NCBI GenBank assembly: GCA_028753945.1
Contig: JAPNXP010000007.1
Coordinates: 1,798,001 to 1,862,000 of the forward strand
DNA length: 64,000 bases
Direction of reading: 5' to 3'
Source of the DNA: Hexactinellida sp. DTS-2022
Taxonomy: Eukaryota > Porifera > Hexactinellida
Position 1 is the first letter of the stretch. The number at the start of each line of letters is the position of its first letter. Below, piece by piece: positions 32,369 to 42,734 of this stretch. Below the pieces are notes generated by a model that saw nothing but the letters and a program-made list of their open reading frames with translations, was not told where the DNA came from and made no database searches. Both the position numbers and the translations under genes were made by a program.

Positions 32369-35120
32369 CTACATGAGATGGCCAAAGCTGGTGGTCCTGC
32401 TGCTAAGCGTGCTCGCGTCCAGGGCCACCCGGCGGAGGGGGCAGCTAAGGTGAAAGGCTTGGACATCTCGGTCGAAGGTGTGGAGGACATCGCCAAGACT
32501 GTGGGCGACGACCCCGCCCAGCCGGATCTCCGGACCTACCCTAATACTGCGCAGGGCGGTAGAGAGCGCTCCTTTGTGAAGAAGTGGTTCAAGAGCCGTC
32601 CCTGGCTGGAGTATAGCCACCTGGCTGACGCGTGCTTCTGCTTCGCTTTCCGGGCCTTCAAGAGTTCCAGGATGGACGACAGGTGGATCAGCTGGGGTTC
32701 TCCAACTGGAAGCCCATGGACAAGTCGGCCGGCATCACCTTCCATGAGAACTGCGAGCTGCACGTAGCATCCATGTCCAAGTGGGCCAATTGAAAGCAGG
32801 CGCAGCAGGATGGCAACATCGCTGAGAAGCTGGATCTCATCAGCCGCGCGGACATTCCCGCCAATCGAAACTACCTACAGTCTGTTGCCCAGTCGGTCCT
32901 TGTGTGCGCCGTGTAGAACATCGCTCTGCGTGGCCACCGTGAGGGCGTTCTTGAGGACGAAGAGGCTGCAAGCATCGGCTACAACTGGGGCCCTCGGAAC
33001 CGGGGGCACTTCCTTGAGGTACTGCACACGATCGCGGCGCACGATCCCGTGGTTGCACAGCGCTTGCTTAATGGCCCAAAGAATGCGAGATACACGCACC
33101 ACGACATCATTGCCGAGATTCAGAAATCCTACTACTTTTCCCTTATGTGCGATGAGTCTCGAGATAGTGGAAAGCGAGAGCAGATCTCTCTGTGCAATCG
33201 CTATGTTTCCGACGGGTCATCAAGGAGAAGTTCTATAACTTCTTCTGTGCGGAGGGACTGGGGCCAGTGGCGGCGCCAGGGCGCCGCCGCTGGGGGGGCA
33301 CCAGATGGGCAAACCTGAACCCAGGGGGGGCACACCTTTTTATTAAAAAACGCAGGAATTCATAGTTGCGTCGAGACTCGAGAATCCACATATTTGCCCA
33401 GTTCACCTTAGCTGCTCCCTCCGCCGGGTGGCCCTGGACGCGAGCTCGCTTAGCAGCAGGACCACCAGCTTTGGCCATCTCAGGTAGATTCATCAATCAG
33501 AACACTACAAATGTAATAACACTGTTGCATTTAACACTTAGCATTGATTGGGCATTCATGTTTGAAGACTCTGATTGAATCTTGTTGTTCATGTTCAATA
33601 TGGTTCACATTTCGCTAAAAATATCTGTAAAGTGTGCCCCCCCTGGCGGGGGGGCACCATTTTCCAGTGGGGGGGCACATGCCCCCCCTGGCCTCCCCCT
33701 GGCGCCGCCACTGACTGGGGCGGAAGCCATCACGGACAAGTTGACGGAGGTCCTTGCTACAATGCAAATCGCATAAATCTCGTGGTGGTGTCGGTATCGG
33801 AGTTGACGACCAAGACAGCCAAGCACTTCGACCATCTTCGAACGTTGCATAAGTTCTTTTCCTCATCCGTGCCACACGACAAGTCATCGAGGTGCAGAAG
33901 GAGGTCTATCGTGACAATGCTGACGAACGCGGTCAAGCCCTGCAGATCAAGGAACTCAAAAGCCTGAGCAAAACCAGGTGGTCATGCCAGTGGCGAGCCG
34001 CTGATGCGGTCATGGAGATTCTCGAAGCCATCATCTGCACTGCGGAGTTCTTCGTCGATGACCCGGTAAGCGCGGAATAGAAGAAATCAAGCCGAGGCGA
34101 TCATCAACTTCGTGGACACGGACTTCGTGGTGTGCCTTGCCCTGTACGCTAACCTGCTCCACAAGACGGCGATGGTGAGCGACTTCCTGCAGAAGAATGA
34201 CATAGAGTGCTCAAAGAGACGTACAGTCCCCAGACCTCTTTGAGAGTGTGTGGACTCGGGACTCCACTCTCACTGGTAGCCTCAACATTCCTGCTCCCAT
34301 TAAACGCCGCCGTCGCAGTTGCCGAGAACAACAGGGTTTGGACGAAGCAGGACTACAAAGACAAGCTCTTCGACCCATTGGTGGAAAAAGCTGCTGAACG
34401 AACTCAACCATCGCTTCTCTGACGAATCCAACAGCATCATCACGTCCATGTCAAGCCTGTTCTCATCCAGTGACAATTTCGTGGATAGAGATGCACTGGT
34501 TCCATTCGCGAACTTCTACGGCCTCACGGGCAACATTGGAGCCGAGATCCAGTGTTCAGGACTCAGCTGCAGGAGCAGGGCGTGACTATGAAATGTGAGA
34601 ACGGTTCCCCGTGGGGTCTTCGCGACGGGTCGCAGTTTTTAATGTCTTATCGTGAGGCGTACCTCCAGCTCTATAAGGCATACAGCATTGCTGCGACTCT
34701 ACCTGTCACATCTGCCACAAACGAGAGGTCGTTTAGCTGCCTAAACTTGATCAAGACCTATCTCAGATCTACCATGGAGGACGGCATGCTGGGTGACCTC
34801 GGATGCCTCGCTCTCTGAATAGAGAAATGGCCGCTGCCCTCAACATGGAGGCGTTTGTGGATAAGTTCAAGGCTAAGGCCCGTAGAATGGAGCTGTAGGA
34901 GTAGGCACATGTGACATCATTGCATATTTCCACCAGGTTGAAATGCGAACGGCTTGCGATTCTTGGAGTTTTGGGCAAATTGGGATTTTAGTTCATTATA
35001 CTTTAAGGGGGAAATATGTGGATTATCGAGTCTCGACGGCAACTATGAATTCTGAGTTTTTTTTTCTAAAAAGGTGTGCCCTCCCTGGGTTCAGGTTTGC
35101 CCATCTGGTGCCCCCCAGCG
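32369..35120 (+). pseudogene. hAT transposase (ZMYM/DUF4371-like), broken
   Basis: This GC-rich gene body stands out from the AT-rich flanks. It starts MAKAGGPAAKRARVQGHP, followed after a frame change by a TTF-type zinc-finger-like region (WISWG/QLGFSNWKPMDKS, then HENCELH). Next come NYLQSVAQSVLV, IALRGHREGVLEDEE and SYYFSLMCDESRDSGKREQ, typical of the DUF4371-containing hAT group. The end has YREAYLQLYKAYSIAATLPV, TSATNERSFSCLNLIKTYLR and MEAFVDKFKAKARRMEL, the hAT dimerisation region. Several stops and frameshifts disable it. An internally deleted relative (33265-33713) sits inside the coding sequence. The left terminus is missing. The right part (35055-35120) has the AGGTTTGCCCATCTGGTGCC block of the family terminus but stops before the TIR. 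Confidence 0.88.
33265..33713 (-). mobile_element. Internally deleted hAT derivative nested in its parental gene
   Basis: The 449-bp element has termini CAGTGGCGGCGCCAGGG and CCTGGCGCCGCCACTG, flanked by a perfect 8-bp duplication ACTGGGGC (33257-33264 and 33714-33721). On the minus strand at about 33480-33390 it encodes the first residues of the surrounding transposase (MAKAGGPAAKRARVQGHPAE), then jumps to the terminal AACCTGAACCCAGGGGGGG block. It is thus a deletion derivative of the same family. Removing it restores continuity of the host reading frame across the site. Confidence 0.93.
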
Positions 35121-35346
35121 GAGAATATGTTGCTGCCCTAGAGTGTTTGCATAATACCTTGGGTTCGATAAAAATATTCTTTATATAGCACAGTGGTACA
35201 TCGTTATACGCTTTTTCATTTACTCTGTGGTGTATTTTGGCAAAACATTTACGCGGGGTGTACTCATTTTGCGCGATTTTTTAATCTCATTTTTATTAAA
35301 CATTCTTTTACAACATTCTTATACATAATCCTAGAAGAAAAACACC

Positions 35347-35758
35347 TGGAAAGTCCTTAAATCCGAATTTGTCAATTTGGGAGTTTTTGACAGCAATTGC
35401 ACCAAAAAAAGTTTTTTCTTGATTTAAACCTCTTAAATGAATGTAAATGAACGAAGTGGAATTTCAAGGGCACTGGCTGGACCGATTTGACGATAGAAAA
35501 TTTTGGCATGAAAAGAAACAGCCGGGAAAGTCCTCAAACTCCCGATTTGTTATTTGGGAGTTTTTTGACATTTATTGCCCCAAAAAAGGTTTTACTTAAT
35601 TTAAAGTTAATTAAAAATGTAAATTAATGAAGTGCATCTTTTGGGATACTGTTAGTTACCTTTTGATGAAATACAATCTTTTCCAAGATGAACAACAGCC
35701 TGGAAAGACCTTAAACTCCGAATTTGTTAATTTGGGAGTTTTTTGACAGTCATTGGAC
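35347..35758 (+). repeat. Tandem repeat of about 175 bp, three units
   Basis: Units start at about 35347, 35521 and 35699. Each opens with CCTGGAAAGTCCTTAAA or a variant and has AATTTGGGAGTTTTTTGACA about 30 bp later. The third is cut after about 60 bp by a CAGTGGCGGTGCCAGTGTG hAT-type end at 35760. Units are clearly diverged. Further relatives in the window were not seen. Confidence 0.8.
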
Positions 35759-35759
35759 C

Positions 35760-35800
35760 AGTGGCGGTGCCAGTGTGCCGGACAGCAACATATCTATAAT
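35760..35800. mobile_element. hAT terminus fragment
   Basis: CAGTGGCGGTGCCAGTGTGCC followed by GGACAGCAACATATC. The word CAGCAACATAT also appears inverted at 35126-35137 next to the truncated end of the hAT pseudogene. This hints that the 640 bp between them lies in an old hAT copy. No second end is preserved. Confidence 0.45.
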
Positions 35801-36028
35801 CCCGAGACAGGTAAGGCCCCAAGACAAGTGATTCTCATAAATTTTAGGAATAAACCTTTAATCCAATCGTGTACTCAAAGGGAATTCTGCAGCATTTATC
35901 ATCCAAGTTTTGACGTATATAACTAGGTTTTGGCTTTTTGCTTATTCCAAGCATTGATTCTTGGAATAAAAATACAGACAAAATACGCATAAGTTTTGTT
36001 TCACACAACTTAAACAAATGATAATTCA

Positions 36029-36737
36029 CAGTAGAAGTTCGTTAGTACAAACACTATGGGACCATCAAAATGTGTTCGCCTAATCCGAATTTCGTTGTAA
36101 ACGAAACCATTTGCATTGAAAAGGCTTGAAGGGCACTGAAATAGAGTTTAGTATTAACCGGAATTTCGTAAGCGTGTTCGAAACAGGGTTGGGTTCAAGT
36201 ACATTTGAAAGTACTTAAGTACAAGTACTACTACTTTTCAGATATTCAAGTACTTAAGTACAAGTACAAGTACAATGAAAAAATTAGGAAAATACTTAAG
36301 TACAAGTACAAGTACTTCCCAAGCTCTTATGATAAATCTCTCGTACTAATAGTAGAAATTGCTAAATACATAGTTTATATAGTATCATCCAAATCTATTT
36401 AATTGATTTAGCAGTAGTCCTTGACACGAACACAATTCCTAATATACTAAGTATTAAGTAACACTACTTTATTTGAGATGGGATTTGAGGAACATCAATG
36501 ATGTGTGTTGGAAATATATTGAATGATAAAAAAGACACGAGTAACAAGTACTCAAGTACAAGTGCAAGTACTTTAGAAAAATGAGGAAAGTAATTAAGTA
36601 CAAGTACAAGTACAACGGAAAATGGTGAAAGTACTTAAGTACAAGTACAAGTACTCAGAAAATGTACTTAATTACAAAAGTACTTAAGTAAATTGTACTT
36701 GAACCCAACCCTGGTTCGAAATAACGAGGTTATAATG
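36029..36737. mobile_element. Tigger/pogo-like MITE, interrupted
   Basis: The left end CAGTAGAAGTTCGTTAGTAC and the right-side words TTCGAAATAACGAGGTTATA form the eroded inverted ends of a Tigger-type element. The hAT MITE 36184-36713 is inserted in it, with its duplication GTTCGAAA derived from this element. Confidence 0.6.
36184..36713 (+). mobile_element. hAT MITE of GTACTTAAGTACAAGTAC words, copy 1
   Basis: The 530-bp element has ends CAGGGTTGGGTTCAAGTAC and GTACTTGAACCCAACCCTG (perfect 19-bp inverted repeats). An 8-bp duplication GTTCGAAA flanks it (36176-36183 and 36714-36721). Subterminal DNA is a dense array of AAGTACAAGTAC and its complement. A second copy in the opposite orientation is at 46504-47068. 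There is no gene. Confidence 0.96.
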
Positions 36738-37093
36738 TATTTGTGTTTGAAAATCAATAAAATGATTGATAACTCATTAATAGAAAGACCATTGATGTGT
36801 GTTTACAATTGGCTACTATCTCAGTATTTTAAGCCTACGTATTAGGGGTGTCGACGAATCAACAAATTCTAACAGCCGGTTCTCGAATCCTTTGCCAAGC
36901 TAATACCCGGAAATACTCGGGTACCCGGGTATTATTTTTAAGTTCATAGAATACTTTTCAACATGCCTTTAATAATAGTAAGATCATTGTATACACATCG
37001 AATCATGGATTTTTCAATTTTTATAAGAAAGACCCGTTAGCAAATTAACATAAATGATTCTTTATTTACTATCAGTATAGTAAATTAATTAAT

Positions 37094-37465
37094 TAGGGCT
37101 GAAACGAATATTCGAAATGTAACGAACGAACCTTTTTCTAAACCAACGAATATTCGAATATTCGTTCGTTTGGATGACTAAGCATGAAATCAATTTCTAG
37201 AAACAAAATACAAAATAGGTTTTTGATCATGTTACAATGGTATAATAATAGTTATAAAGTGTATTATACACAAGTTAACTAATAATCAGCTAGTTTAGGT
37301 AGGAATTTATATTTACGATCTCTCGAAGCTATACAAAGTCTTGTTGTTGTCCAAAATTAGTCAACGAATATCCGTTTCAATCTAATTTCGTTTGCAAACG
37401 AACGAATATTCGTTCAATCATTTCGAACGAATATTCGAATATTCGGTATTTTCGTTTCAGCCCTA
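37094..37465. mobile_element. hAT MITE of ACGAATATTCG words
   Basis: The 372-bp element begins TAGGGCTGAAACGAATATTC and ends GTTTCAGCCCTA. Repeated palindromes CGAATATTCGAATATTCG lie near both ends. Flanks TAATTAAT and AAATTAAA match at 6 of 8 positions. It is inserted in the hAT element 36843-37952. Confidence 0.85.
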
Positions 37466-37583
37466 AAATTAAATATGAGAAATAACAAAGAAATATTGAT
37501 GTTGTTGATAAGAAAATGTTCTAACTTCTATGTATCTCTGCCTAACTAAATGTTATTCTAAAATAATCTGAAATTTTACTATT

Positions 37584-37709
37584 TTATTGTAAACTTTTGA
37601 AATATCCTTTTAGATATACTAAGGAATCTAAGGATGAGTCGCTCAAACTTGACCTTAATTTAGTAATGAAGAGCCCAGCAGAAGAAAAAGCTCTTTCAGC
37701 TTCTACACT
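37584..37709 (-). pseudogene. hAT transposase C-terminal fragment
   Basis: A 41-codon minus-strand reading contains SVEAERAFSSAGLFITKLRS and ends DSLVYLKGYFKSLQ before a stop. The motif EAERAFSSAG is the conserved core of the hAT C-terminal dimerisation domain. Only this last part remains, so the element is an internally deleted derivative of a coding hAT and could move only in trans. Confidence 0.88.
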
Positions 37710-38470
37710 GGTACACGAAATAATATAGAGGGCTTGCTCTAACAGGAGTATATTCTTTGATTTTGTTCCGGTTAGCTACAAAGTTTGAAATATTTGTTCA
37801 GTGTATCGAATTCACTCTCCAAATTTTTCCGAAGTCTTTATATAATGCGCAATACCCGGGCATTCGGATTAAATTACCCGGGTATCGAATCTCATACGAT
37901 TTTTTGGAACCGAGTATTTACCCAGGTATCTGAGAATCGGGTAACACTCCTACTACGTACTATGTATTATAATATAAAGTAACACATTTATGTGGATACA
38001 GTCATGGAAAAGGAAAATGAGCTGTGAAAGTATCGGTACAGGGGATATAGGGGCATCTGCATCAATAATCATTCTAGAGGGGTGGCTGCGACCCAAATAT
38101 GATGTGCGTGTGTGTACACATTTTGGTGAAGGATACTTTCGCAAATATAAAATTTTCAAACGCATTTCACTATTGCATTGAAGGGGTCATTTGTATCGTG
38201 ACTACAAATCACAAACCCTGTGACGCCAAGGGATACTTATAGAAAATACTGCTCTAATGAAACGAATTGTCTTACAACAAAATTCAAGTCAATAAAATAT
38301 ATGTATCATATAAAACCCACAAGCTGATAAATAAATATAAACATATACAAATATTTCTAAATAAGTCTATAATTATTTGGGAGTGCCACATTTTATAATC
38401 AAAATCAGAGAAATTACCAAAATATTTAGACTTTCATTAAACCAAAACTAGTCAGTATACTAACAATAGA

Positions 38471-38885
38471 CAGGGGTGGTGAATCTGCTGTTAACAGCCA
38501 TTTTGGCTGTTTGCTGTTAACAGCTAACTATTAGCTGTTAACAGTTAAGAAGTCGTCCCCAATTGGCATTCAACCTTAACTGCATTTAAGTCGCCTTTAA
38601 GCTGTTAACAGCCAATGTGAGCTGTTAACAGCCAATTATAGCTGTTAAATTTCAATAATTTTATCAGTAAAAATTAAGGAAAAGGGAAAAGCAAAGAAAG
38701 TTATACTGAAAAATGTTTAGATTCGAATTGCATATCGTATTTACATAACAGTGAAAATGAAACTAAATGATTATAGAATAATATTTCAATTATTGCATTG
38801 GTCAGCATCTAGCTGTTAACAGCTTTGATTTTCATTTGCTATTAACAGCCAGTGGCTGTTAACAGCTTGGATGTTTCCATCCCTG
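38471..38885 (+). mobile_element. hAT MITE rich in CTGTTAACAG palindromes, copy 2
   Basis: The 415-bp element starts CAGGGGTGGTGAATCTGCTG and ends TTTCCATCCCTG, with a perfect 8-bp duplication ACAATAGA (38463-38470 and 38886-38893). It is closely similar to 3452-3885. GCTGTTAACAGC recurs near both ends around an AT-rich middle. Confidence 0.94.
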
Positions 38886-39114
38886 ACAATAGAACATCTA
38901 TTGTTTCTATTGTTGGTAAACAACTGTTGTCAATTTATCTACACATGTTGTCATTATAGCACCAACTGTTGTGACTATACGACCAAATGTGTCATTATAT
39001 CACCAAGTGCATGCGCGCGCCGCACAGTCGTTTGACAAGTGGAATAGGCCAAGTGTTTTTAGAGAATGCAAAAGTAGATAAAAAATAATTTTTAATTTTC
39101 TTTAGAAATGTATA

Positions 39115-39678
39115 CACTAACCGGCCAAAAGTATTTGAACAGTAATAATTTGTATTCAGACATTTGAGGTTATACCAGCATAATAACATTAGCAGATGCA
39201 ACAAAATAGCTATTTACATGAAACGATATGTAAAGTATAATAAAACAGGAAAAATTTCGAATTTAAATTTCTATTGAGGCGTTAAACTCATTAAATATTT
39301 AATTAGCTAATTAAATATTTAATTTATGATCATTAAGATGCAATGTTAATATATTAATTCTGATAGCAGATTTGAATTCCTCATGGTTAAATCACTCTAA
39401 GTGCAAAATTTCAAATCGATCCGAATATTTTCAACAGTGATACAGTAATATTTCAATTTGTGCCACTTATGCCACAAGTGGCACGTGGCAGAAACACTTA
39501 TGCCACTTCAAGGATATTTTATAAATTAAATTGAAATCATAATATTTTGTGATGTATATCTATAATAAGATATTTATAGTAATTTCAGAGTAGTTGAGAT
39601 AGCCGTTAATAAGTTACTAGACGAGTATTGTGTGTGAATTGAAATCTCTAATGTTCAAATACTTTTGGCTGGCCAGTG
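39115..39678 (+). mobile_element. Tc1/mariner-like MITE
   Basis: The 564-bp element has ends CACTAACCGGCCAAAAGTA and TACTTTTGGCTGGCCAGTG, flanked by TATA (TA duplication). The following GTATTTGAACA is also mirrored. CACTGGCCAAAAGT is a well-known Tc1/mariner-type terminus. The inside has a TGCCACTTATGCCACAAGTGGCA palindrome (about 39461-39483, given here as TGCCACTT, CACAAGTGGCA). A half-copy lies at 16041. Confidence 0.92.
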
Positions 39679-40075
39679 TATAGTCTAAAACCAAGAAATC
39701 TGAAGTTTAATGGTTAAATTTCATTGTCTTACTAAATAAAGGTTATAAATACTTCATTATTTATTAGGGAATTTACTGTGTGCAGTCTAGGTAATGTTTT
39801 GGAAATTTATAATTATTCTTACGCAATAAAATAGGGTACAAATTAACAATATACAATGCCCCTCAGAACCCCGACAAGGAAGACTTTTAAAACATTTTCT
39901 GTTCCGGCAAATAATTTTTAGAATCGTGCACACCTTAATCTGCTATAGATAAATCATATTATCATAAGAACATCATAGACTATAATACGGATTGCAGTTG
40001 TAAGAGATTGTTCGGAAATTGTTTTAGGAGACTGTATACATCTATTTTAATGAGGTCACTCTCTCTTTCTAGCTA

Positions 40076-40605
40076 GAGTAGAACTCGGTTAATAAGTACC
40101 ACCTTGGGAAACAAGAAAAAGTACGTGCTAACGTAGGTAATTCCTATCCGTAAGCATAATCCACAAGTCGATATACAGACTTGTTCAATGATATGAATAC
40201 GATGTACGGAATTAAGTATTCAACATAATTAACGATAAGATTAAAGTATTTTAGTTGTCAACTACAGTCGACTCCGCTTAATAGAGCCACCTCGGGACCT
40301 GGTTGTTTTGACCCGATTATGCGGAGAAACCGATTAACCGAAAATATTGTAAGCCAAATTGTAATTCTGTCCTATAATTCCTGTGAAATTTTGATCCGAT
40401 TAAGCGGAGAAACCGATTAACCGGTGGCTCTATTAAGCGTAGTTGACTGTAATCACTTAAACCAAATACTAACTGAGTTCTGAAAATAGTTTTCTAGAGT
40501 ACGTACAAACAGAATTAAAATAAATACTTGGAATAGAAATTGGAGAACAGTACAGGCATCCGAGAGTAAATCTTAAGCATAGTACGTACTAATCGAGTTC
40601 AACTG
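40076..40605. mobile_element. pogo-like element, GTAGAACTCG family, copy 1
   Basis: The left end GAGTAGAACTCGGTTAATAAG and right end GTACTAATCGAGTTCAACTG are inverted, with TA at both borders. The inside matches 60447-61069 (shared GATATGAATACGATGTACGG, TTTTAGTTGTCAACTAC). A second MITE (40265-40449) is nested in it. There is no transposase. Confidence 0.8.
40265..40449 (+). mobile_element. pogo-like MITE, CAGTCGACTCCGC type
   Basis: The 185-bp element begins CAGTCGACTCCGCTTAATAG and ends TAAGCGTAGTTGACTG, with TA on both sides (40263-40264, 40450-40451). The interior repeats GCGGAGAAACCGATTAACCG. It interrupts the element 40076-40605. Confidence 0.92.
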
Positions 40606-40839
40606 TATCTATAACCTACAAGTCAATAATACTTCCCGAGTAAGCAAAGGTTCTGCTACCAAATGTCTATTTCTACTAAAATACAATTTAAAGCAACTGA
40701 AAAGTGTAGGCATCAGGGCAGTGGTAAGGTGGGGCCAGGTGGGACACAAGCTTAAAATTAATGTTATTGTGCCCTTTAGTGTCACAACAGTGGTGCTGCG
40801 CCACCGCAGCCTAATGTTGGCACATGGCCTACAAAATAT

Positions 40840-41063
40840 ACGTCTATATATGACCCCGCGAAGGCCATCAAACAGGAAGGCCAGTTTATATATTCACTAT
40901 AAGCTAAACTAAGCCTTCTATTGTTACAAATTGGATTGTATATGGGGTAATAAACTATAGCGAGTCGATTGGAAACACTCAAAAATTTGACATTTGTGGT
41001 TAATCCGTTTAGGCGCCATTTGATGATAACGTTACAAATTGCACATTATGTAATACTATTCTG
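40840..41063 (+). repeat. P-like element 3'-end repeat, member 1
   Basis: The segment AAGCTAAACTAAGCCT ... TGTATATGGGGTAATAAACT ... GGCGCCATTTGATG matches 48380-48560 in the same orientation, at roughly four identical positions in five by eye. Since the second copy follows the THAP/P-like coding trace, both are probably 3' regions of one element family. Member 1 joins directly to the Harbinger copy 2. Confidence 0.65.
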
Positions 41064-41857
41064 TGTTATTTTTGCTTCAGGTACGTCTCAAATTATTTGT
41101 GGAGAGGGAGTTCACATGAGTCAACCATCAGCGTGTAGGTACATAAGAGCTGTTGCACTTGGGCTGCAATCAGTGTATTCAACTTTTATTAGTATGCCAA
41201 GTCCTGCTGAGAAAGCAACGATTAAGTCTCAGTTTTAAGAGTTATCCCGTTTGCCTGGAGTTCTTGGACTTGTGGATGGAACACATATTCGCATCCAGAA
41301 GCCTTCTCAGGATGAAGCTGATTATGTAAACAGACACTTCTACCATTCAATAAATGTTCAAGCTATCTATAGAACTGATGGAAGATTCTCCGACGTGTTA
41401 GCAAGATTTCCAGGGTCAGTGCACGATTCTAGAATTTGGAAACTTTTACAAGTCGGAATGTTTGTAGAAAATAACTTCTTGGTTGGAGAACACATACTAG
41501 GGGATAGTGGTTACATGTTGAGGCAATGTCTGTTGACACCATATAGACAACCAATAGCCCAACAAAAATATAATTATGCACAAAAAAAAAACACGTGTAC
41601 TGATTGAACAAACTTTTGGAAGATGGAAGCGCAGATTTCATTGTCTACTTGGGAAGATCCGAATGGCTCCTGACAAGGTTTGCACCATCATTGCTTCATG
41701 TGCTGTGCTACATAATATGGCTATAGTTTGGAAGCAACCAATACTGGACGATTCGCCTATTGACCAACTTATGGATGAACCTATTGTAATTGAAGAATTG
41801 GGAAATTTGGCTGCTAAGCATTACAGAGACCAATTTGCTATTCATAATTTTGATTGA
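41064..41857 (+). pseudogene. Harbinger DDE transposase, copy 2, 5'-truncated
   Basis: Nearly identical to copy 1 (21156-22191) from GTSQIICGEGVH onward. The catalytic blocks GLVDGTHI, ILGDSGYMLRQ and VLIEQTFGRWKRRF are present. It carries the same TAA after KSQF (41236-41238) and the same 10-A frameshift before the Glu block (41582-41591). The N-terminal third is absent: upstream sequence is unrelated and belongs to the P-like repeat. The 3' continuation is split by two hAT insertions before the companion gene resumes at 45940. Confidence 0.9.
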
Positions 41858-41932
41858 ATTTGTATATGTAAATGAAGATAATTAGTTGAAGAATATTTAA
41901 TTAATTCAAAAAGGAAATATACTACTTGTATG

Positions 41933-42074
41933 CAGGGCCGGCGGAAGAGGGGCGGCTTTTTCTGAGATTTTTAGGTACTCTGAAATTTCCCGGGCGTGTT
42001 TTTGACTCTACATCCTCACAATTATCATCCTAATACAAGGCCGCCCCACCTCTCACGAGCTTCCGCCGACCCTG
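41933..42074. mobile_element. hAT MITE, CAGGGCCGGCGGAAG type
   Basis: The 142-bp element has ends CAGGGCCGGCGGAAG and CTTCCGCCGACCCTG, flanked by the perfect 8-bp duplication CTTGTATG (41925-41932, 42075-42082). Copy 1 of the Harbinger at about 21085-21095 has CTTGTATG once without insertion, a true empty site. Confidence 0.95.
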
Positions 42075-42205
42075 CTTGTATGTAGACAAGTGCTTCCTAA
42101 GAACATTTAGAGTAGAGCTGTACCGGATTAGAGATTCTCTATTCCGGCCGGATCCGGATATCCGGTGCTCAATTATCCGGTTATCCGTTATGCACTTACC
42201 AACCC

Positions 42206-42289
42206 TGTAAAACGTGATTTGATAAAATTATTCGATATTTTGGTAAATCAAGGTGAATATCGAATAATTTTATCAAATCACGTTTTACA
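42206..42289. repeat. Perfect 33-bp inverted repeat
   Basis: TGTAAAACGTGATTTGATAA and the rest of a 33-bp arm (42206-42238) is matched exactly by its reverse complement at 42257-42289 around an 18-base loop. It is not followed by poly-T and is probably the core of a small foldback element. Confidence 0.9.
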
Positions 42290-42734
42290 GAGTCGATATG
42301 TGTAATAATTATTATACTCAGGTTTTTGAGTGGAGTCGAAAGAGGGGTCACTGGATTGGGTAAGGACACAATTGAGAATGGAATTTTTGACACATTCCTT
42401 CCAGCGTTGCTATGGAAAAATTCTTCCAAATATGGTCATGTGATATATCAATTTATCGGAAATTTTACTTCGAAACCGAATTCAACAATAAAAAGACGAT
42501 ATAACTTAATTTGAACAAGTTTTTATGGGAAACAAGTCCGGCGAACACTATCGGACGTGTTAACTGTGACGAGCTGTCATGGCCGATATAGAGACTCTTT
42601 CAATTGCCTCAATATCCAAAAATGTTCGCACTACATCAAAGTACATGTGTACAAATTTTGGTTCTTTTATTTTAAAAAATGAACAATTATATGGTTGTGC
42701 CGCTGCAGTAGTATTGGTCTTAGTGCTTTGGTAC

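Larger units (their letters stand above)
36843..37952 (-). mobile_element. hAT element with transposase remnant
   Basis: Ends TAGGGGTGTCGACGAATC and TCGGGTAACACTCCTA are inverted. Flanks CTACGTAT and CTACGTAC agree at 7 of 8 positions. Subterminal words ATACCCGGGTATT and TACCCGGGTAT repeat. The minus strand retains the C-terminal hAT dimerisation segment (37584-37709). A second hAT MITE (37094-37465) is nested inside. Confidence 0.85.

Noticed and set aside
42206-42289. Perfect stem-loop as a transcription terminator or microRNA precursor
   Set aside because: No poly-T tract; it is AT-rich, in transposon DNA, and a microRNA cannot be claimed without small-RNA data.
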